From: Bacteroidales bacterium
Lineage (GTDB): Bacteria > Bacteroidota > Bacteroidia > Bacteroidales > WCHB1-69
Length of the DNA: 64,000 bases
Direction: 5' to 3'
NCBI GenBank assembly: GCA_017651425.1
Contig: JAGCCZ010000005.1
Coordinates: forward strand, 33,034-97,033
Below the pieces are notes generated by a model. The model was not told where the DNA came from, did not search any database, and worked only from the letters and a program-made list of their open reading frames with translations. Shown piece by piece: positions 33,525-45,710 of the stretch. How positions within the stretch are numbered: the stretch's first letter is position 1; each line of letters opens with the position of its first letter. The position numbers and the translations under genes were made by a program.

Positions 33525-34604
33525 TTAATGTTTCAGGAAATAAGACAGCGGCTGCAACTGACGGTCGAAATGGAAGTACTGGCATTGCACAAGATTCTTG
33601 TCGTTTCCATTCAACACCGCATAGAATTTGTCACGGTTGTACGGTCCGTCATCCACCTCGTCTTCCCTTCCGAGGATGGCATCCAAGTAAAAGGCATCCG
33701 GTGTAAGTTTGCGGTACATGTCCAAAGTGGTTTTGTTCCCGTCCACATCTTCGAGCGTAATGGTCTTGAAGTGGTTAAAACGGAGGATAGAGTCCTTGCG
33801 TTCCTTGGGCATGTCGGGGATGAAGAGTTCATAGTTCTTGTCGCGATATTCCGCCAGCATGTCGAGCAGCTTGACCGTATCGTAGTCGGCAACAATTTGA
33901 TGTTGTGCATCATACAGTGTGAAGAAGCGTGAACCGGCCTTTTCCACCGAAAAGGAATTTTCGGGAGTTTCAAAATCTTGCACCTGCAAAATCTTGATGC
34001 GTGTGATTTTGGTGGAGAAAAGGTCGCAATTGTACCAATCCACGGGCTTAAAGGAGTAAGAAGGGGTGAGGAATCCCTTGAAACCAGGGATATGTACGAT
34101 GCAGGGTTCGTCGAAACCATCCAAGATGGCGAAGTTGGCCATGTTGTCCATGGTGGCCGGTCCCATATAGTACGTTTTCACCAAACGTTCCTTGTTGAAA
34201 AAGCCGCGCCCGAAGAGGGAAAACTTGGGGGCCGTTTGGTAAATCTCCACTTTTACCGCGTTGACGGACATCATTTTATTGATGTTCGACTGGGCAGTTT
34301 TGGCCACAGTCTGTTGCAAAGCGACATTTCTGATGGTGGACAGCAACTCCGAGACCCTGATTGGCATGGCGGGTATGGAGTCCTGGACGTACCACACATT
34401 GTCTTTCCGGGTTAACAGTGCGTATTCACCGTTCATGTCTGCGATGAAAATCTTAGTGATGCTGGCCGTGTCTTTCACAGCAAAGAGGTCGGACTTGGGC
34501 GAACTGTTACGCCCATGCAGAGTACCCGTCTTGAAAAGGATGAGTATCAAACTAATAACCAACAGTATGGCTATGCTGATGAGATAGATGTGATTTTTTT
34601 TCAT
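33525..34604 (-). CDS. DUF4340-type membrane-anchored protein
   Basis: One N-terminal membrane helix (about residues 7-24) precedes about 330 residues with beta-rich repeats. The segment DLFAVKDTASITKIFIADMN, followed by a readout such as LLTRKDNVWYVQD, resembles the DUF4340 domain, which typically comes as pairs. The protein probably faces the periplasm. The function is unknown; related proteins are found near gliding or ABC-transport genes in the phylum, but nothing here supports such a role. It has its own TAnnTTTG box and is first in a three-gene run with ribD and yigZ. Confidence 0.65.
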   Translation of the reverse strand: MKKNHIYLISIAILLVISLILILFKTGTLHGRNSSPKSDLFAVKDTASITKIFIADMNGEYALLTRKDNVWYVQDSIPAMPIRVSELLSTIRNVALQQTVAKTAQSNINKMMSVNAVKVEIYQTAPKFSLFGRGFFNKERLVKTYYMGPATMDNMANFAILDGFDEPCIVHIPGFKGFLTPSYSFKPVDWYNCDLFSTKITRIKILQVQDFETPENSFSVEKAGSRFFTLYDAQHQIVADYDTVKLLDMLAEYRDKNYELFIPDMPKERKDSILRFNHFKTITLEDVDGNKTTLDMYRKLTPDAFYLDAILGREDEVDDGPYNRDKFYAVLNGNDKNLVQCQYFHFDRQLQPLSYFLKH

Positions 34605-34621
34605 TGTTAAAAATTAGGCGG

Positions 34622-34629
34622 CAAAAATA
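34622..34629 (-). promoter_or_regulatory. Putative -7 box TATTTTTG for the DUF4340-ribD-yigZ run
   Basis: It matches TAnnTTTG on the minus strand, 18 nt upstream of the start at 34604. Confidence 0.5.
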
Positions 34630-34746
34630 GCAAATTTTAGTGTTCGGGGAATAGGATAAAAACCATGGCGTCTATCGTATGAAATAAACAGCGGAATTTA
34701 AACCTTTATATGAAATAATAGTCGTTTAATTCTTAATTTTCTTTCT

Positions 34747-36069
34747 ATGAAAAAGACACTGATTATAGTTCTTACACTTTTACTTATTGTATCTCAAATA
34801 GTTGCACAATCCCAAAATACGTCCGTTCCCCAAACCCTTTCCCTTGAAGAGTGTATCCGCTATGCCGAAGAGCATAATTACTCATTGCAAAGTGCGGGAT
34901 TGAACGTCAACTCTTCCGAAATTTCGCTCAAGCAGGCCAAGGAGAACATCGCACCCTCCGTATCAGCCTCGGTTTCCCAAGGGCTTGGAACCAATCATTA
35001 TCAAAAATCGGTAGGCTGGAACGGCAACTACGGCATCAGTGCCGGCATGACGCTTTTCAACGGTCTCAGCAATTATAATTCCATCCAACAGAGCAAATTG
35101 CAGGTAGAGCAGTCGCAGTTGCAGCTGGAGCAGAACAAAAACAGCATCAAAATATCCCTTATTCAGGCTTTTTTGAACATCATGATGAACGAAGACATGC
35201 TTGAATATCAGCAAAAGGTGCTGACAAGCAGTCAGGAACAAATGGAGCAGGGGGAGCAGCAGTTTAGAGTGGGCAAGATTTTAGAGAGCGAATACAAGAT
35301 GCTTCAGGCCCAATACACCTCCGACCTCTATAATATTGAAAACACCAAAATCAACATCCAGAACAACTATTTGACGCTCAAGAACCTGTTAGCCATCGAC
35401 CCCGCTGCGGAAATCCAGATTGTGCGTCCTGACAGTGCCACCCTCTTCAAAAGTCTGGAGATTCCGACATTGCAGGAGCTGATGACCCGTGCGAAGAGTT
35501 ATCTTCCGGAACTGAAGATCAAGGAAAACGCCATCACGGATGCACAGTACGACGTCAAAATCCAGAAATCCAACTTCTATCCAAGTCTGTCGCTCAATGC
35601 TGGCATCAGCACAGGTTACAACAGCAGCAACTTGGCAGACAATTTAGGTTGGGGCACACAGTTATGGCATGGCCTTGGCGAAAACATAGGCTTGAATCTG
35701 AGCATCCCCATTTACCAGCGAAGCATGGTGCGCCACAACGTGCAGCAGGCGCAACTGCGTGTGCAGCAGGCCGAATTGAGCCAAAAAGAGACGGAATACC
35801 AAATCGGCCGCGAGTTGCAGCAGTATTATCTCGATGTTCTTTCGGCCCAGAACAATTATCTCGTGGCCGAGGCGCAGAAGGATGCCTACGAGGCCAACTA
35901 CAACGCCTACAGTTTCAAGTTCAAGTACGGGTCCGTCACGGCGGTGGATCTCATCCAGCAGCAAACCAACTATCTGAACCAGCTCAACAAATACATGCAA
36001 ACCAAATATTCCTTTGTGCTGGAACGGAAAATCTTGGATGTGATGATGGGATTGCCAGTGAAGTTTTAG
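34747..36069 (+). CDS. TolC family outer-membrane efflux protein
   Basis: The 440-residue protein has a signal peptide (MKKTLIIVLTLLLIVSQIVAQ) and two tandem outer-membrane-efflux (OEP) halves with long coiled-coil helices, for example QSKLQVEQSQLQLEQNKNSI and QQAQLRVQQAELSQKETEY. It forms the outer-membrane channel-tunnel of a tripartite exporter. The following genes encode the adaptor, ATPase and permease, so this is the dedicated outlet of a MacAB-like pump. An octamer repeat array begins immediately after the stop codon. Confidence 0.92.
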   Translation: MKKTLIIVLTLLLIVSQIVAQSQNTSVPQTLSLEECIRYAEEHNYSLQSAGLNVNSSEISLKQAKENIAPSVSASVSQGLGTNHYQKSVGWNGNYGISAGMTLFNGLSNYNSIQQSKLQVEQSQLQLEQNKNSIKISLIQAFLNIMMNEDMLEYQQKVLTSSQEQMEQGEQQFRVGKILESEYKMLQAQYTSDLYNIENTKINIQNNYLTLKNLLAIDPAAEIQIVRPDSATLFKSLEIPTLQELMTRAKSYLPELKIKENAITDAQYDVKIQKSNFYPSLSLNAGISTGYNSSNLADNLGWGTQLWHGLGENIGLNLSIPIYQRSMVRHNVQQAQLRVQQAELSQKETEYQIGRELQQYYLDVLSAQNNYLVAEAQKDAYEANYNAYSFKFKYGSVTAVDLIQQQTNYLNQLNKYMQTKYSFVLERKILDVMMGLPVKF

Positions 36070-36103
36070 TAATTAAGAAATTAAGAAACTAAGAAATTAA
36101 GAG
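36070..36103. repeat. Octamer array, GAAATTAA/GAAACTAA type
   Basis: Units GAAATTAA, GAAACTAA, GAAATTAA occupy 36077-36100, preceded by a partial unit TAATTAA and followed by GAG. It starts right after the tolC-family stop codon and keeps the orientation seen after menA at 5883-5922. Confidence 0.88.
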
Positions 36104-36123
36104 TATAGAAAACATTTTATTAT

Positions 36124-37371
36124 ATGTCTAAGTTATCTAAAAAAGCAAAATGGATTATGATCATCGCGGCGGTTGTGTTGCTCGCGTTGATATTGTTTTT
36201 TGTTCTCAAGAAAGGCAAACATGTCGAAATGCAGATCAACACGGTAAGAAGTACGATAGACAGCATAGAGGTTACCGTGACGGCCACGGGCGAGCTCCAA
36301 CCCGTTTACAAGGTGGATGTGGGCACGCAGGTGTCCGGCATTGTGGAGCGCATCTATGTGGATTTCAACTCCGTAGTGAAAAAGGGCCAGCTGCTGGCCG
36401 AGTTGGACCGTTCCAACCTCAACGAGCAGCTCACGCAGGCGAAGACCAGCGTGTCGAACGCCCAGAGCAATCTGACGTTGGCGCAGCAGCAGTTCGACCG
36501 CGTGAAGGCGTTGTACGACAACAAGGCCGCCACGCAGGAAGCATACGAGTCGGCGGTCAACTCCCTGAACCTGGCCAAAAACCAGCTCAAGACGGCACAG
36601 TCTGACTTGTCGCGCGCGCAGACGAACCTCTCCTACGCCACCATCTATTCGCCCATTGACGGCGTGATCATGGACAAAGCCGTGGAGGAGGGCCAGACTG
36701 TTGCCTCCTCGTTCAGCACCCCCACGCTGTTCACCATCGCCAACGACCTGACGCAGATGCAGGTGCAGGCGAAGGTGGATGAGGCCGACATCGGTGAGGT
36801 GAAGGCTGGCCAGCCCGTGACGTTCACGGTGGACGCCTTCCCCGACGACGTGTTCACCGGCACAGTCAAGGAGGTTCGCATCAATCCCACTGTAACTTCC
36901 AATGTGGTGACCTACACCGTCATCATCAATGCGCCTAACCCTGAGACAAAATTGTTTCCCGGCATGACCGCCAACGTGACCATCGTCACCAAAAAGGAGA
37001 CAGGCGTATGCATCCCGATGACCGCCCTTTACACCTCTTTGGATCAGGATGTGATGAAACAGTTTGAAAAAAAAGGCTATACCTTCCTGTCTTTGTACAA
37101 GAATCAGGAAGAGCTGACCCAAGGACTGAAGGACATCACCAAGAAGACCATCTGGGTAAAAAAGGGGGAGAACAAATATGAGCAGGTTCGAGTTACCGTT
37201 GGATTGAACAATGGTGTTAAAACATTGATTTCCGAAGGCTTGCAAGAGGGTGAGGAAGTGCTGATGGGTGTCAACGAAGCGATGGGAGGGATGCCGAATG
37301 GAAACAAGGACGGCAAGAGTGGAAGTTCAAATCCGTTTATGCCCGGGCGGCCCGAGCGCAAGACCAGATAG
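36124..37371 (+). CDS. MacA-like periplasmic adaptor (RND/HlyD family)
   Basis: The 415-residue membrane-fusion protein has an N-terminal membrane anchor (about residues 10-29) and a barrel-sandwich hybrid with VKKGQLLAELDRSNL. A helical hairpin of about 95-165 (QLTQAKTSVSNAQSNLTLAQ) precedes a beta-barrel and membrane-proximal domain with PGMTANVTIVTKKE. MacA stimulates the MacB ATPase and links it to TolC. Gene order tolC-macA-macB(ATPase)-macB(permease), with a 2-nt gap to the ATPase, supports this. A C-terminal Gly/Asn/Lys-rich tail of about 25 residues is probably disordered. Confidence 0.92.
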   Translation: MSKLSKKAKWIMIIAAVVLLALILFFVLKKGKHVEMQINTVRSTIDSIEVTVTATGELQPVYKVDVGTQVSGIVERIYVDFNSVVKKGQLLAELDRSNLNEQLTQAKTSVSNAQSNLTLAQQQFDRVKALYDNKAATQEAYESAVNSLNLAKNQLKTAQSDLSRAQTNLSYATIYSPIDGVIMDKAVEEGQTVASSFSTPTLFTIANDLTQMQVQAKVDEADIGEVKAGQPVTFTVDAFPDDVFTGTVKEVRINPTVTSNVVTYTVIINAPNPETKLFPGMTANVTIVTKKETGVCIPMTALYTSLDQDVMKQFEKKGYTFLSLYKNQEELTQGLKDITKKTIWVKKGENKYEQVRVTVGLNNGVKTLISEGLQEGEEVLMGVNEAMGGMPNGNKDGKSGSSNPFMPGRPERKTR

Positions 37372-37373
37372 TT

Positions 37374-38117
37374 ATGGAAAAAGACATTTTAAAAGTGGAA
37401 AATCTGGAGCGTGTGTTCCGGGTGGGGAGCGAGGATGTGCATGCCTTGCGTGGAGTCTCCTTCTCCATCAAGGAGGGGGAGTTTGTCAGCATTATGGGCA
37501 CCAGCGGTTCGGGGAAGTCCACGCTGCTGAACATTTTGGGCTGTTTGGACACGCCCTCTGCCGGCGACTATATCATTGATGGCGTTTCCATCCGGAACTT
37601 GAGCAAAAACGAACTTTCCACCCTGCGCAACCGCAAAATCGGCTTTGTGTTCCAAAACTACAACCTGCTGGCGCGCACCACAGCCTTGGAAAATGTGGAA
37701 TTGCCGCTGTTCTACAACAACACTGTGCCGGCCAAAGAGCGCAGGGAGCGCGCGGAGGCGGCCCTCAAGCTGGTGGGTCTGGAGAAGCGTATGGAGCATA
37801 AGCCCAACCAGCTCTCCGGCGGTCAGCAGCAGCGTGTGGCCATCGCCCGCGCACTGGTCAACGATCCCGTTATCCTGCTGGCCGACGAAGCCACCGGCAA
37901 CCTCGACACCCGCACCTCCTACGAGATCATGAGCCTGTTTCAGGACCTCCACGAGCAGGGCAAGACCATTGCCTTTGTGACGCACGAACCTGACATTGCG
38001 ACGTTTACTACCCGCAAGATCAAGCTCCGCGACGGACAGATCATCGAGGATGCGCCCATCAACACGCAGTCGGCCGCCGAAGCGTTGGCCGCCATCAACC
38101 TCCAAAAAGAAGATTAA
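37374..38117 (+). CDS. MacB-type ABC transporter ATP-binding protein
   Basis: The 247-residue nucleotide-binding domain has Walker A GTSGSGKST, the Q-loop segment FVFQNYNLL, the signature LSGGQQQRVAIARAL and Walker B VILLADEATGNLD with the trailing H-loop VTHEPD. It belongs to the MacB/LolD/FtsE group. In E. coli MacB the ATPase and permease are fused; here they are separate proteins encoded 3 nt apart. It energises export of a peptide, lipid or drug across the outer membrane by mechanotransmission. Confidence 0.94.
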   Translation: MEKDILKVENLERVFRVGSEDVHALRGVSFSIKEGEFVSIMGTSGSGKSTLLNILGCLDTPSAGDYIIDGVSIRNLSKNELSTLRNRKIGFVFQNYNLLARTTALENVELPLFYNNTVPAKERRERAEAALKLVGLEKRMEHKPNQLSGGQQQRVAIARALVNDPVILLADEATGNLDTRTSYEIMSLFQDLHEQGKTIAFVTHEPDIATFTTRKIKLRDGQIIEDAPINTQSAAEALAAINLQKED

Positions 38118-38120
38118 GCC

Positions 38121-39341
38121 ATGAATATCGGAAACCTTATCAAAATAGCCATCAGCTCGCTGTTCCGCAATAAAATGCGCACCGCCCTCACCATGCTGGG
38201 CATCGTGATCGGCATCGCATCGGTCATTGCTATGGTCAGCATCGGGCAGGCCTCCACACAGAGTGTCAAGTCGGAACTCTCCACCATGGGCTCCAACATG
38301 ATCATGATCATGCCCGCCCGTCAGCATCGTGGCGGTGTGGATATGGGAATGTCATCTTCCAAGTCTTTGGATGACAAGGATTTGTTGTCTATACAAAAGA
38401 ACACCCGTTATGTAGCCGCCGTGTCACCTATGGTGAGCAGCGCCAAACAGCTGATTTACGGCAACAACAACCACAGCTGTTCCGTCAATGGCGTATCGGA
38501 CGCTTACCTTGAAATCCGGAAATACGAGTTGGCCGACGGGGTGATGTTTACGGAAGAGGATGTGAAACGCTACAACAAGGTATGTGTCATTGGGCAGACG
38601 GTGGTGAAGGAGTTGTTCACCAACGGTGAGAACCCGATAGGCAAGTCCATCCGTTTCGGGTCAATACCGATGACCGTGATAGGGGTTTTGGACTCGAAGG
38701 GCCAGAACGGAATGGGTGAGGACCAGGACGATATTGTGTTGGCGCCCTATACCACCATCCAGAAGCGTTTTCTGGGCATCAACTATTTCAACATGTTGTT
38801 TGCCTCGGCCACCTCTGAGGATGAGTCGGAGCTGGCCGCCACGGAAATCACCTACATTTTGCGCAGCAACCACGGCATCAAAAGCGGTGCTACCGACGAC
38901 TTTGACATCCGCACGCAGGAGGAGCTGGTTTCCACCATCAGTTCCGTTACCAGTCTGATGACCACGCTGCTGGCCGCCATCGCTTCCATTTCGTTGGTAG
39001 TGGGCGGTATCGGCATCATGAACATCATGTACGTCACGGTGACGGAGCGCACCAAAGAGATCGGACTGCGCATGGCCATCGGCGCGCATAACCGCGACAT
39101 CATGCTGCAGTTCCTGTGCGAAAGTGTGATTTTAAGTCTTATTGGAGGCATCATCGGCATCATTTTTGGGCTGATTATCGCGTATGTGGCATCCAAGTTG
39201 ATGCACATGCCATACGTGGTGAGCGAGATGGCCATTCTGGGATCGTTCTTGGTCTGCGCCATAACCGGCATCTTCTTCGGCTGGTACCCAGCCAAGAAGG
39301 CCGCGAACATGGATCCGATAAGTGCGTTAAGGTACGAGTGA
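38121..39341 (+). CDS. MacB-type ABC transporter permease
   Basis: The 406-residue protein has an N-terminal helix with RTALTMLGIVIGIASVIAM, a large periplasmic MacB_PCD domain (about 45-275) and a C-terminal FtsX domain of three helices that includes GGIGIMNIMYVTVTERTKEI and the closing WYPAKKAANMDPISALRYE. This ending is a hallmark of MacB-type permeases. It is last in the tripartite efflux operon. The substrate is unknown. Confidence 0.94.
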   Translation: MNIGNLIKIAISSLFRNKMRTALTMLGIVIGIASVIAMVSIGQASTQSVKSELSTMGSNMIMIMPARQHRGGVDMGMSSSKSLDDKDLLSIQKNTRYVAAVSPMVSSAKQLIYGNNNHSCSVNGVSDAYLEIRKYELADGVMFTEEDVKRYNKVCVIGQTVVKELFTNGENPIGKSIRFGSIPMTVIGVLDSKGQNGMGEDQDDIVLAPYTTIQKRFLGINYFNMLFASATSEDESELAATEITYILRSNHGIKSGATDDFDIRTQEELVSTISSVTSLMTTLLAAIASISLVVGGIGIMNIMYVTVTERTKEIGLRMAIGAHNRDIMLQFLCESVILSLIGGIIGIIFGLIIAYVASKLMHMPYVVSEMAILGSFLVCAITGIFFGWYPAKKAANMDPISALRYE

Positions 39342-39377
39342 TCTCCGCGAATCGTGTGTGTTTGCACATACAATTTT

Positions 39378-39442
39378 CCCCGCAGATTTCGCAGATTGGC
39401 GCAGAAAAAGGAATTGCGAAAATCCGCGAGTTCTGCGGGGAA
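39378..39442. repeat. Long imperfect hairpin between convergent genes
   Basis: The left arm TCCCCGCAGATTTCGCAGATT (one base over 20, at 39377-39397) pairs with a right arm at 39421-39441 that matches 18 of 21 positions in reverse complement. A spacer of about 23 nt separates them. It lies in the 105-nt gap between the MacB-type permease and secA, both ending here. It may stop transcription in both directions or be a dispersed repeat; there is no long T tract. Confidence 0.7.
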
Positions 39443-39446
39443 CAGA

Positions 39447-42752
<3,306 letters not shown>

Positions 42753-42767
42753 ATAAAGTGTTCGTTT

Positions 42768-43811
42768 TTAAAAACGGCAAAAATACAAAAATTGTGCCAA
42801 CCTTTTCACATCCTCCACAAAGGCGCGAACATCCTCCTCTGTGGTGTCCCAGCTGGTCACCAAGCGGATTTCATTCTCGTTTTCGTCCCAAATATAGAAG
42901 AAATATTTCTCCAACAGCTTGTCAATGAGTGTTTTCGGTATCTTAAACAGCAGGATGTTGGCATCGGTGCTTTGGGTGAAGGTGTCGAAACCGGCGTCCA
43001 CGATGCCTTGGCGCAGCAACTGCGCCATCGCGTTGGCGTGGGCAGCGTTCTCCCTCCAGATGCCCTCTTCCAGGTAAGGAATCAGCTGGCAGCCCACATA
43101 GCGCATTTTGGAGTAGAGCTGGGCGCGCTGTTTGCGGATATACTTGAGATTCTCGGCCAGCTCGGGACGGAAGGCAATGACCGCCTCGCACATCAGCAAA
43201 CCGTTCTTGGTGCCGCCGAAGCTGAGGATATCGACTCCGCAGTCCACCGTCATCTCCTTGAAACTCTTGCCCAAGGCGACGGCTGCGTTGGCGAGACGCG
43301 CCCCGTCTAAATGCAGGTACATACCATACTGGTGGATATAGTCGGCAATGGCCTTGATTTCCTCACAGGTATAGACGGTGCCCAATTCAGTACACTGGGA
43401 GATATAGACCGCCTTGGGCTGCGAATGGTGCTCGAACCCCCAGTTGATGAGGCGCGGGGCGATGAGCTCCGGAGTCAGCTTGCCGTCGGGCGTCTCAATC
43501 TCGCGCAGGGCGGCGTGCGTCATAAACTCGGGCGCGCCGCACTCATCAACGGCAATGTGGGCGGTCTTGGCACAGAGTATAGAGTTGAAAGACTGCACAC
43601 AGGCACTCAGGGCCACGATGTTGGCCCCCGTGCCGTTGAAGACGAAATAGGGCTCGGCGTTTTCGCCGAAGTGCTGCTTGATCAGCTGCTTGGCGCGCGC
43701 CGTGTAGATGTCGTCACCGTAGGCAATCTGATGGTCGGCGTTGGCCGCCTCGATAGCTCTCAATATGGCGGGATGGATTCCCGAATGGTTGTCGCTTCCG
43801 AAACTGCGCAT
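42768..43811 (-). CDS. ltaE: Low-specificity L-threonine aldolase
   Basis: This PLP-dependent fold-type I enzyme cleaves threonine or allo-threonine to glycine and acetaldehyde. The start MRSFGSDNHSGIHPAIL, the HLDGARLANAAVALG motif and the PLP lysine in LSFGGTKNGLL (Lys202) are diagnostic. The length is normal at 347 residues. It lies 3 nt downstream of the MFS transporter, and its 3' end carries the secA promoter box. Confidence 0.93.
   Translation of the reverse strand: MRSFGSDNHSGIHPAILRAIEAANADHQIAYGDDIYTARAKQLIKQHFGENAEPYFVFNGTGANIVALSACVQSFNSILCAKTAHIAVDECGAPEFMTHAALREIETPDGKLTPELIAPRLINWGFEHHSQPKAVYISQCTELGTVYTCEEIKAIADYIHQYGMYLHLDGARLANAAVALGKSFKEMTVDCGVDILSFGGTKNGLLMCEAVIAFRPELAENLKYIRKQRAQLYSKMRYVGCQLIPYLEEGIWRENAAHANAMAQLLRQGIVDAGFDTFTQSTDANILLFKIPKTLIDKLLEKYFFYIWDENENEIRLVTSWDTTEEDVRAFVEDVKRLAQFLYFCRF
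42778..42785 (-). promoter_or_regulatory. Putative secA -7 box TATTTTTG
   Basis: It matches TAnnTTTG on the minus strand, 26 nt upstream of the secA start, and lies within the last codons of the threonine aldolase gene. It may let secA be expressed apart from the upstream genes. Confidence 0.5.
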
Positions 43812-43814
43812 AGC

Positions 43815-45077
43815 TTACTCCTCTTTTTTCTTGGTGATTTTGCAACCCACGGTAGCAAAGAAAAGGATGTAGGCGTAGCTCACAAAGAGGATCGCGTAGG
43901 CCACATGCCGGTTGGCAGCATCGGCAATCTTGCCATAAATCAGAGGCATCACGGCACCGCCGGCAATGGCCATAATCAGCAGGGCCGAGCCGAATTCGGT
44001 GTGATCGCCCAAATCGTGGATGGAGAGCGGCCAGATGGCGGGCCACATGATGGCGTGCGCGAAGCTCAGGCAGATGATGGCCGCGATGGAGAAAATGCCA
44101 GTGGTACACAAGGCCACGATGACCAACAACACCGACAAACAGAGTTGTATGATGAGCGCGTTGCGTTGCGAGATGAACTTCGGCACGAAGATGATGCCAC
44201 AGAAATAGCCGATCAGCAGTGCGATAAGGGCATACACACCAAAGTAGTGGGAAACATCGGTGGGGATGTTGTAGTAGTTGCCGTACGGAATCAGCGTGTC
44301 GATGGCGATAACCTCAGCACCGACATAGAAGAAGATGGCGAGAATGCCGAGCCAAAGATAGGGAAAATCGAAGATGCTGCTCTTCTTCTCCCCTTTTTGG
44401 CTCTCTTCGAGATGGATTTCGGGAAGACGTGCCAACTTTACAAATATCACCAGTGCAATCAGCACCGCAGTCATAATGAGGTAAGGCAGGATGACGCCGT
44501 TGGAAAGCTGCTGGAGCAGGGCCTCCTTCTCCGGACCCGCCGGGGTGACGCCAATTTGCTCAAACAGGTGCTCTTTTCCGGAGAACAGCGCCTTGTAAAG
44601 CAACAGAATGCCTATCATCCCGGCGAGTTTGTTGCAGACGCCCATAATGCTCATACGGCGGGCGGCCGACTCCACAGGACCCAGCACCGTGACGTAGGGA
44701 TTGCTGGCCGTTTGCAACAACGAGAGACCGCTGCCTTGCAGGAACAAGCCCAACAGGAAAAGGGGGTAGCTGCGCGTCATCGCGCCAGGCACGAACATCA
44801 CGCAACCGATGGCCATGATGATCAGGCCCAACGCCATCCCGTTGCCATAGCCGGTCTTTTTCAACACGTAGGAGGAGGGTATCGACATCACAAAATAGGC
44901 GATATAGAAGGCGAAGGTCACCAAATAGCCCTGCACCTGCGTGGTAAGCTCGCAGGCGGCGGTCATATAAGGGATTAGGATGTTGTTGATCCACGTCACG
45001 AAGCCGAACACGAAGAACAGGGCTCCGATGATGAACATGCTGTAGGCGGTCTTTTTATTGGATGTTTCCATATTCAA
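43815..45077 (-). CDS. Sugar MFS transporter, FucP/GluP-like
   Basis: The 420-residue protein has 12 predicted membrane helices and belongs to the fucose/glucose-galactose:H+ symporter group: LFFVFGFVTWINNILIPYM in helix 1, QGSGLSLLQTASNPYVTVLG in helices 4-5, and SIMGVCNKLAGMIG. It imports a monosaccharide into the cytoplasm. Context (rpe upstream) is compatible with sugar metabolism, but specificity among fucose, glucose or galactose cannot be set from the sequence. It has a 6-nt gap from the SHOCT protein gene and a 3-nt gap to ltaE. Confidence 0.88.
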   Translation of the reverse strand: MNMETSNKKTAYSMFIIGALFFVFGFVTWINNILIPYMTAACELTTQVQGYLVTFAFYIAYFVMSIPSSYVLKKTGYGNGMALGLIIMAIGCVMFVPGAMTRSYPLFLLGLFLQGSGLSLLQTASNPYVTVLGPVESAARRMSIMGVCNKLAGMIGILLLYKALFSGKEHLFEQIGVTPAGPEKEALLQQLSNGVILPYLIMTAVLIALVIFVKLARLPEIHLEESQKGEKKSSIFDFPYLWLGILAIFFYVGAEVIAIDTLIPYGNYYNIPTDVSHYFGVYALIALLIGYFCGIIFVPKFISQRNALIIQLCLSVLLVIVALCTTGIFSIAAIICLSFAHAIMWPAIWPLSIHDLGDHTEFGSALLIMAIAGGAVMPLIYGKIADAANRHVAYAILFVSYAYILFFATVGCKITKKKEE

Positions 45078-45083
45078 CGAGCA

Positions 45084-45710
45084 TTATTTGATTACTTTCA
45101 TCAGTTCGGCCTTTTTGGCGTCATACTCCTCCTGGGTGATGATCTGGAGATCGAGTTTCTCCTTCCATTTCTTCAACTCCTGGAGCGCAGCCTCGGAGGC
45201 GGCATCCGAAGGGTCAACCTTGGTGACAATCTCTTGGGTAGCCAACGCCTCCTCAAAGTTGGTGCAAGCCAGTCCGCCGCGGTTGAGAACAAGGTAAATC
45301 TTGCATCCGCTGGTTTTCCGGTTATAGGGGTCCACGGGCACGCACTGTATTCGCTTGATGGTGGCCACACCGCCAGCACGGTTTTCCACGCGCTCATACA
45401 CCTCCCGGTTGGCGGCGCTGGTGGAGGCATTGCTGCTTTCATCATCCGCCAACGAGCCGAGCACACTGCCCGTCACATCCTTGAAGTACACATAGTACTT
45501 GCCATTAGTGGGATAGCCGTAGGTAATGGTGGAACCCTTGGTGTAGGTCACGCCGTTGGAGGCCACATAGACGGAGATGTCGTCACCACCTGTCCGGCCG
45601 GTCAGTTCCTTGGCCGATTTCTGGTTGACAAGATCCTGATAGGTCACCGTCTGGGCAAAAAGGCCCATTACGATAACATTCACACATAAAAAGACAATCA
45701 GTTTTTTCAT
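45084..45710 (-). CDS. Exported protein with C-terminal SHOCT-like motif
   Basis: A 208-residue protein with a signal peptide (MKKLIVFLCVNVIVMGLFAQ), a central domain of about 120 residues including two cysteines, and a C-terminal 30-residue SHOCT-like segment (LQELKKWKEKLDLQIITQEE then YDAKKAELMKVI). SHOCT motifs are short oligomerisation elements, usually at the end of membrane or secreted proteins. The central domain is not recognised. Its start overlaps the rpe stop by 4 nt, so it is translationally coupled to a metabolic gene, which may simply reflect operon packing. Confidence 0.7.
   Translation of the reverse strand: MKKLIVFLCVNVIVMGLFAQTVTYQDLVNQKSAKELTGRTGGDDISVYVASNGVTYTKGSTITYGYPTNGKYYVYFKDVTGSVLGSLADDESSNASTSAANREVYERVENRAGGVATIKRIQCVPVDPYNRKTSGCKIYLVLNRGGLACTNFEEALATQEIVTKVDPSDAASEAALQELKKWKEKLDLQIITQEEYDAKKAELMKVIK

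Noticed and set aside
43311..44978. 555-residue open frame antisense to ltaE and the MFS gene
   Set aside because: Crosses the boundary of two real genes; no signal, no motif.
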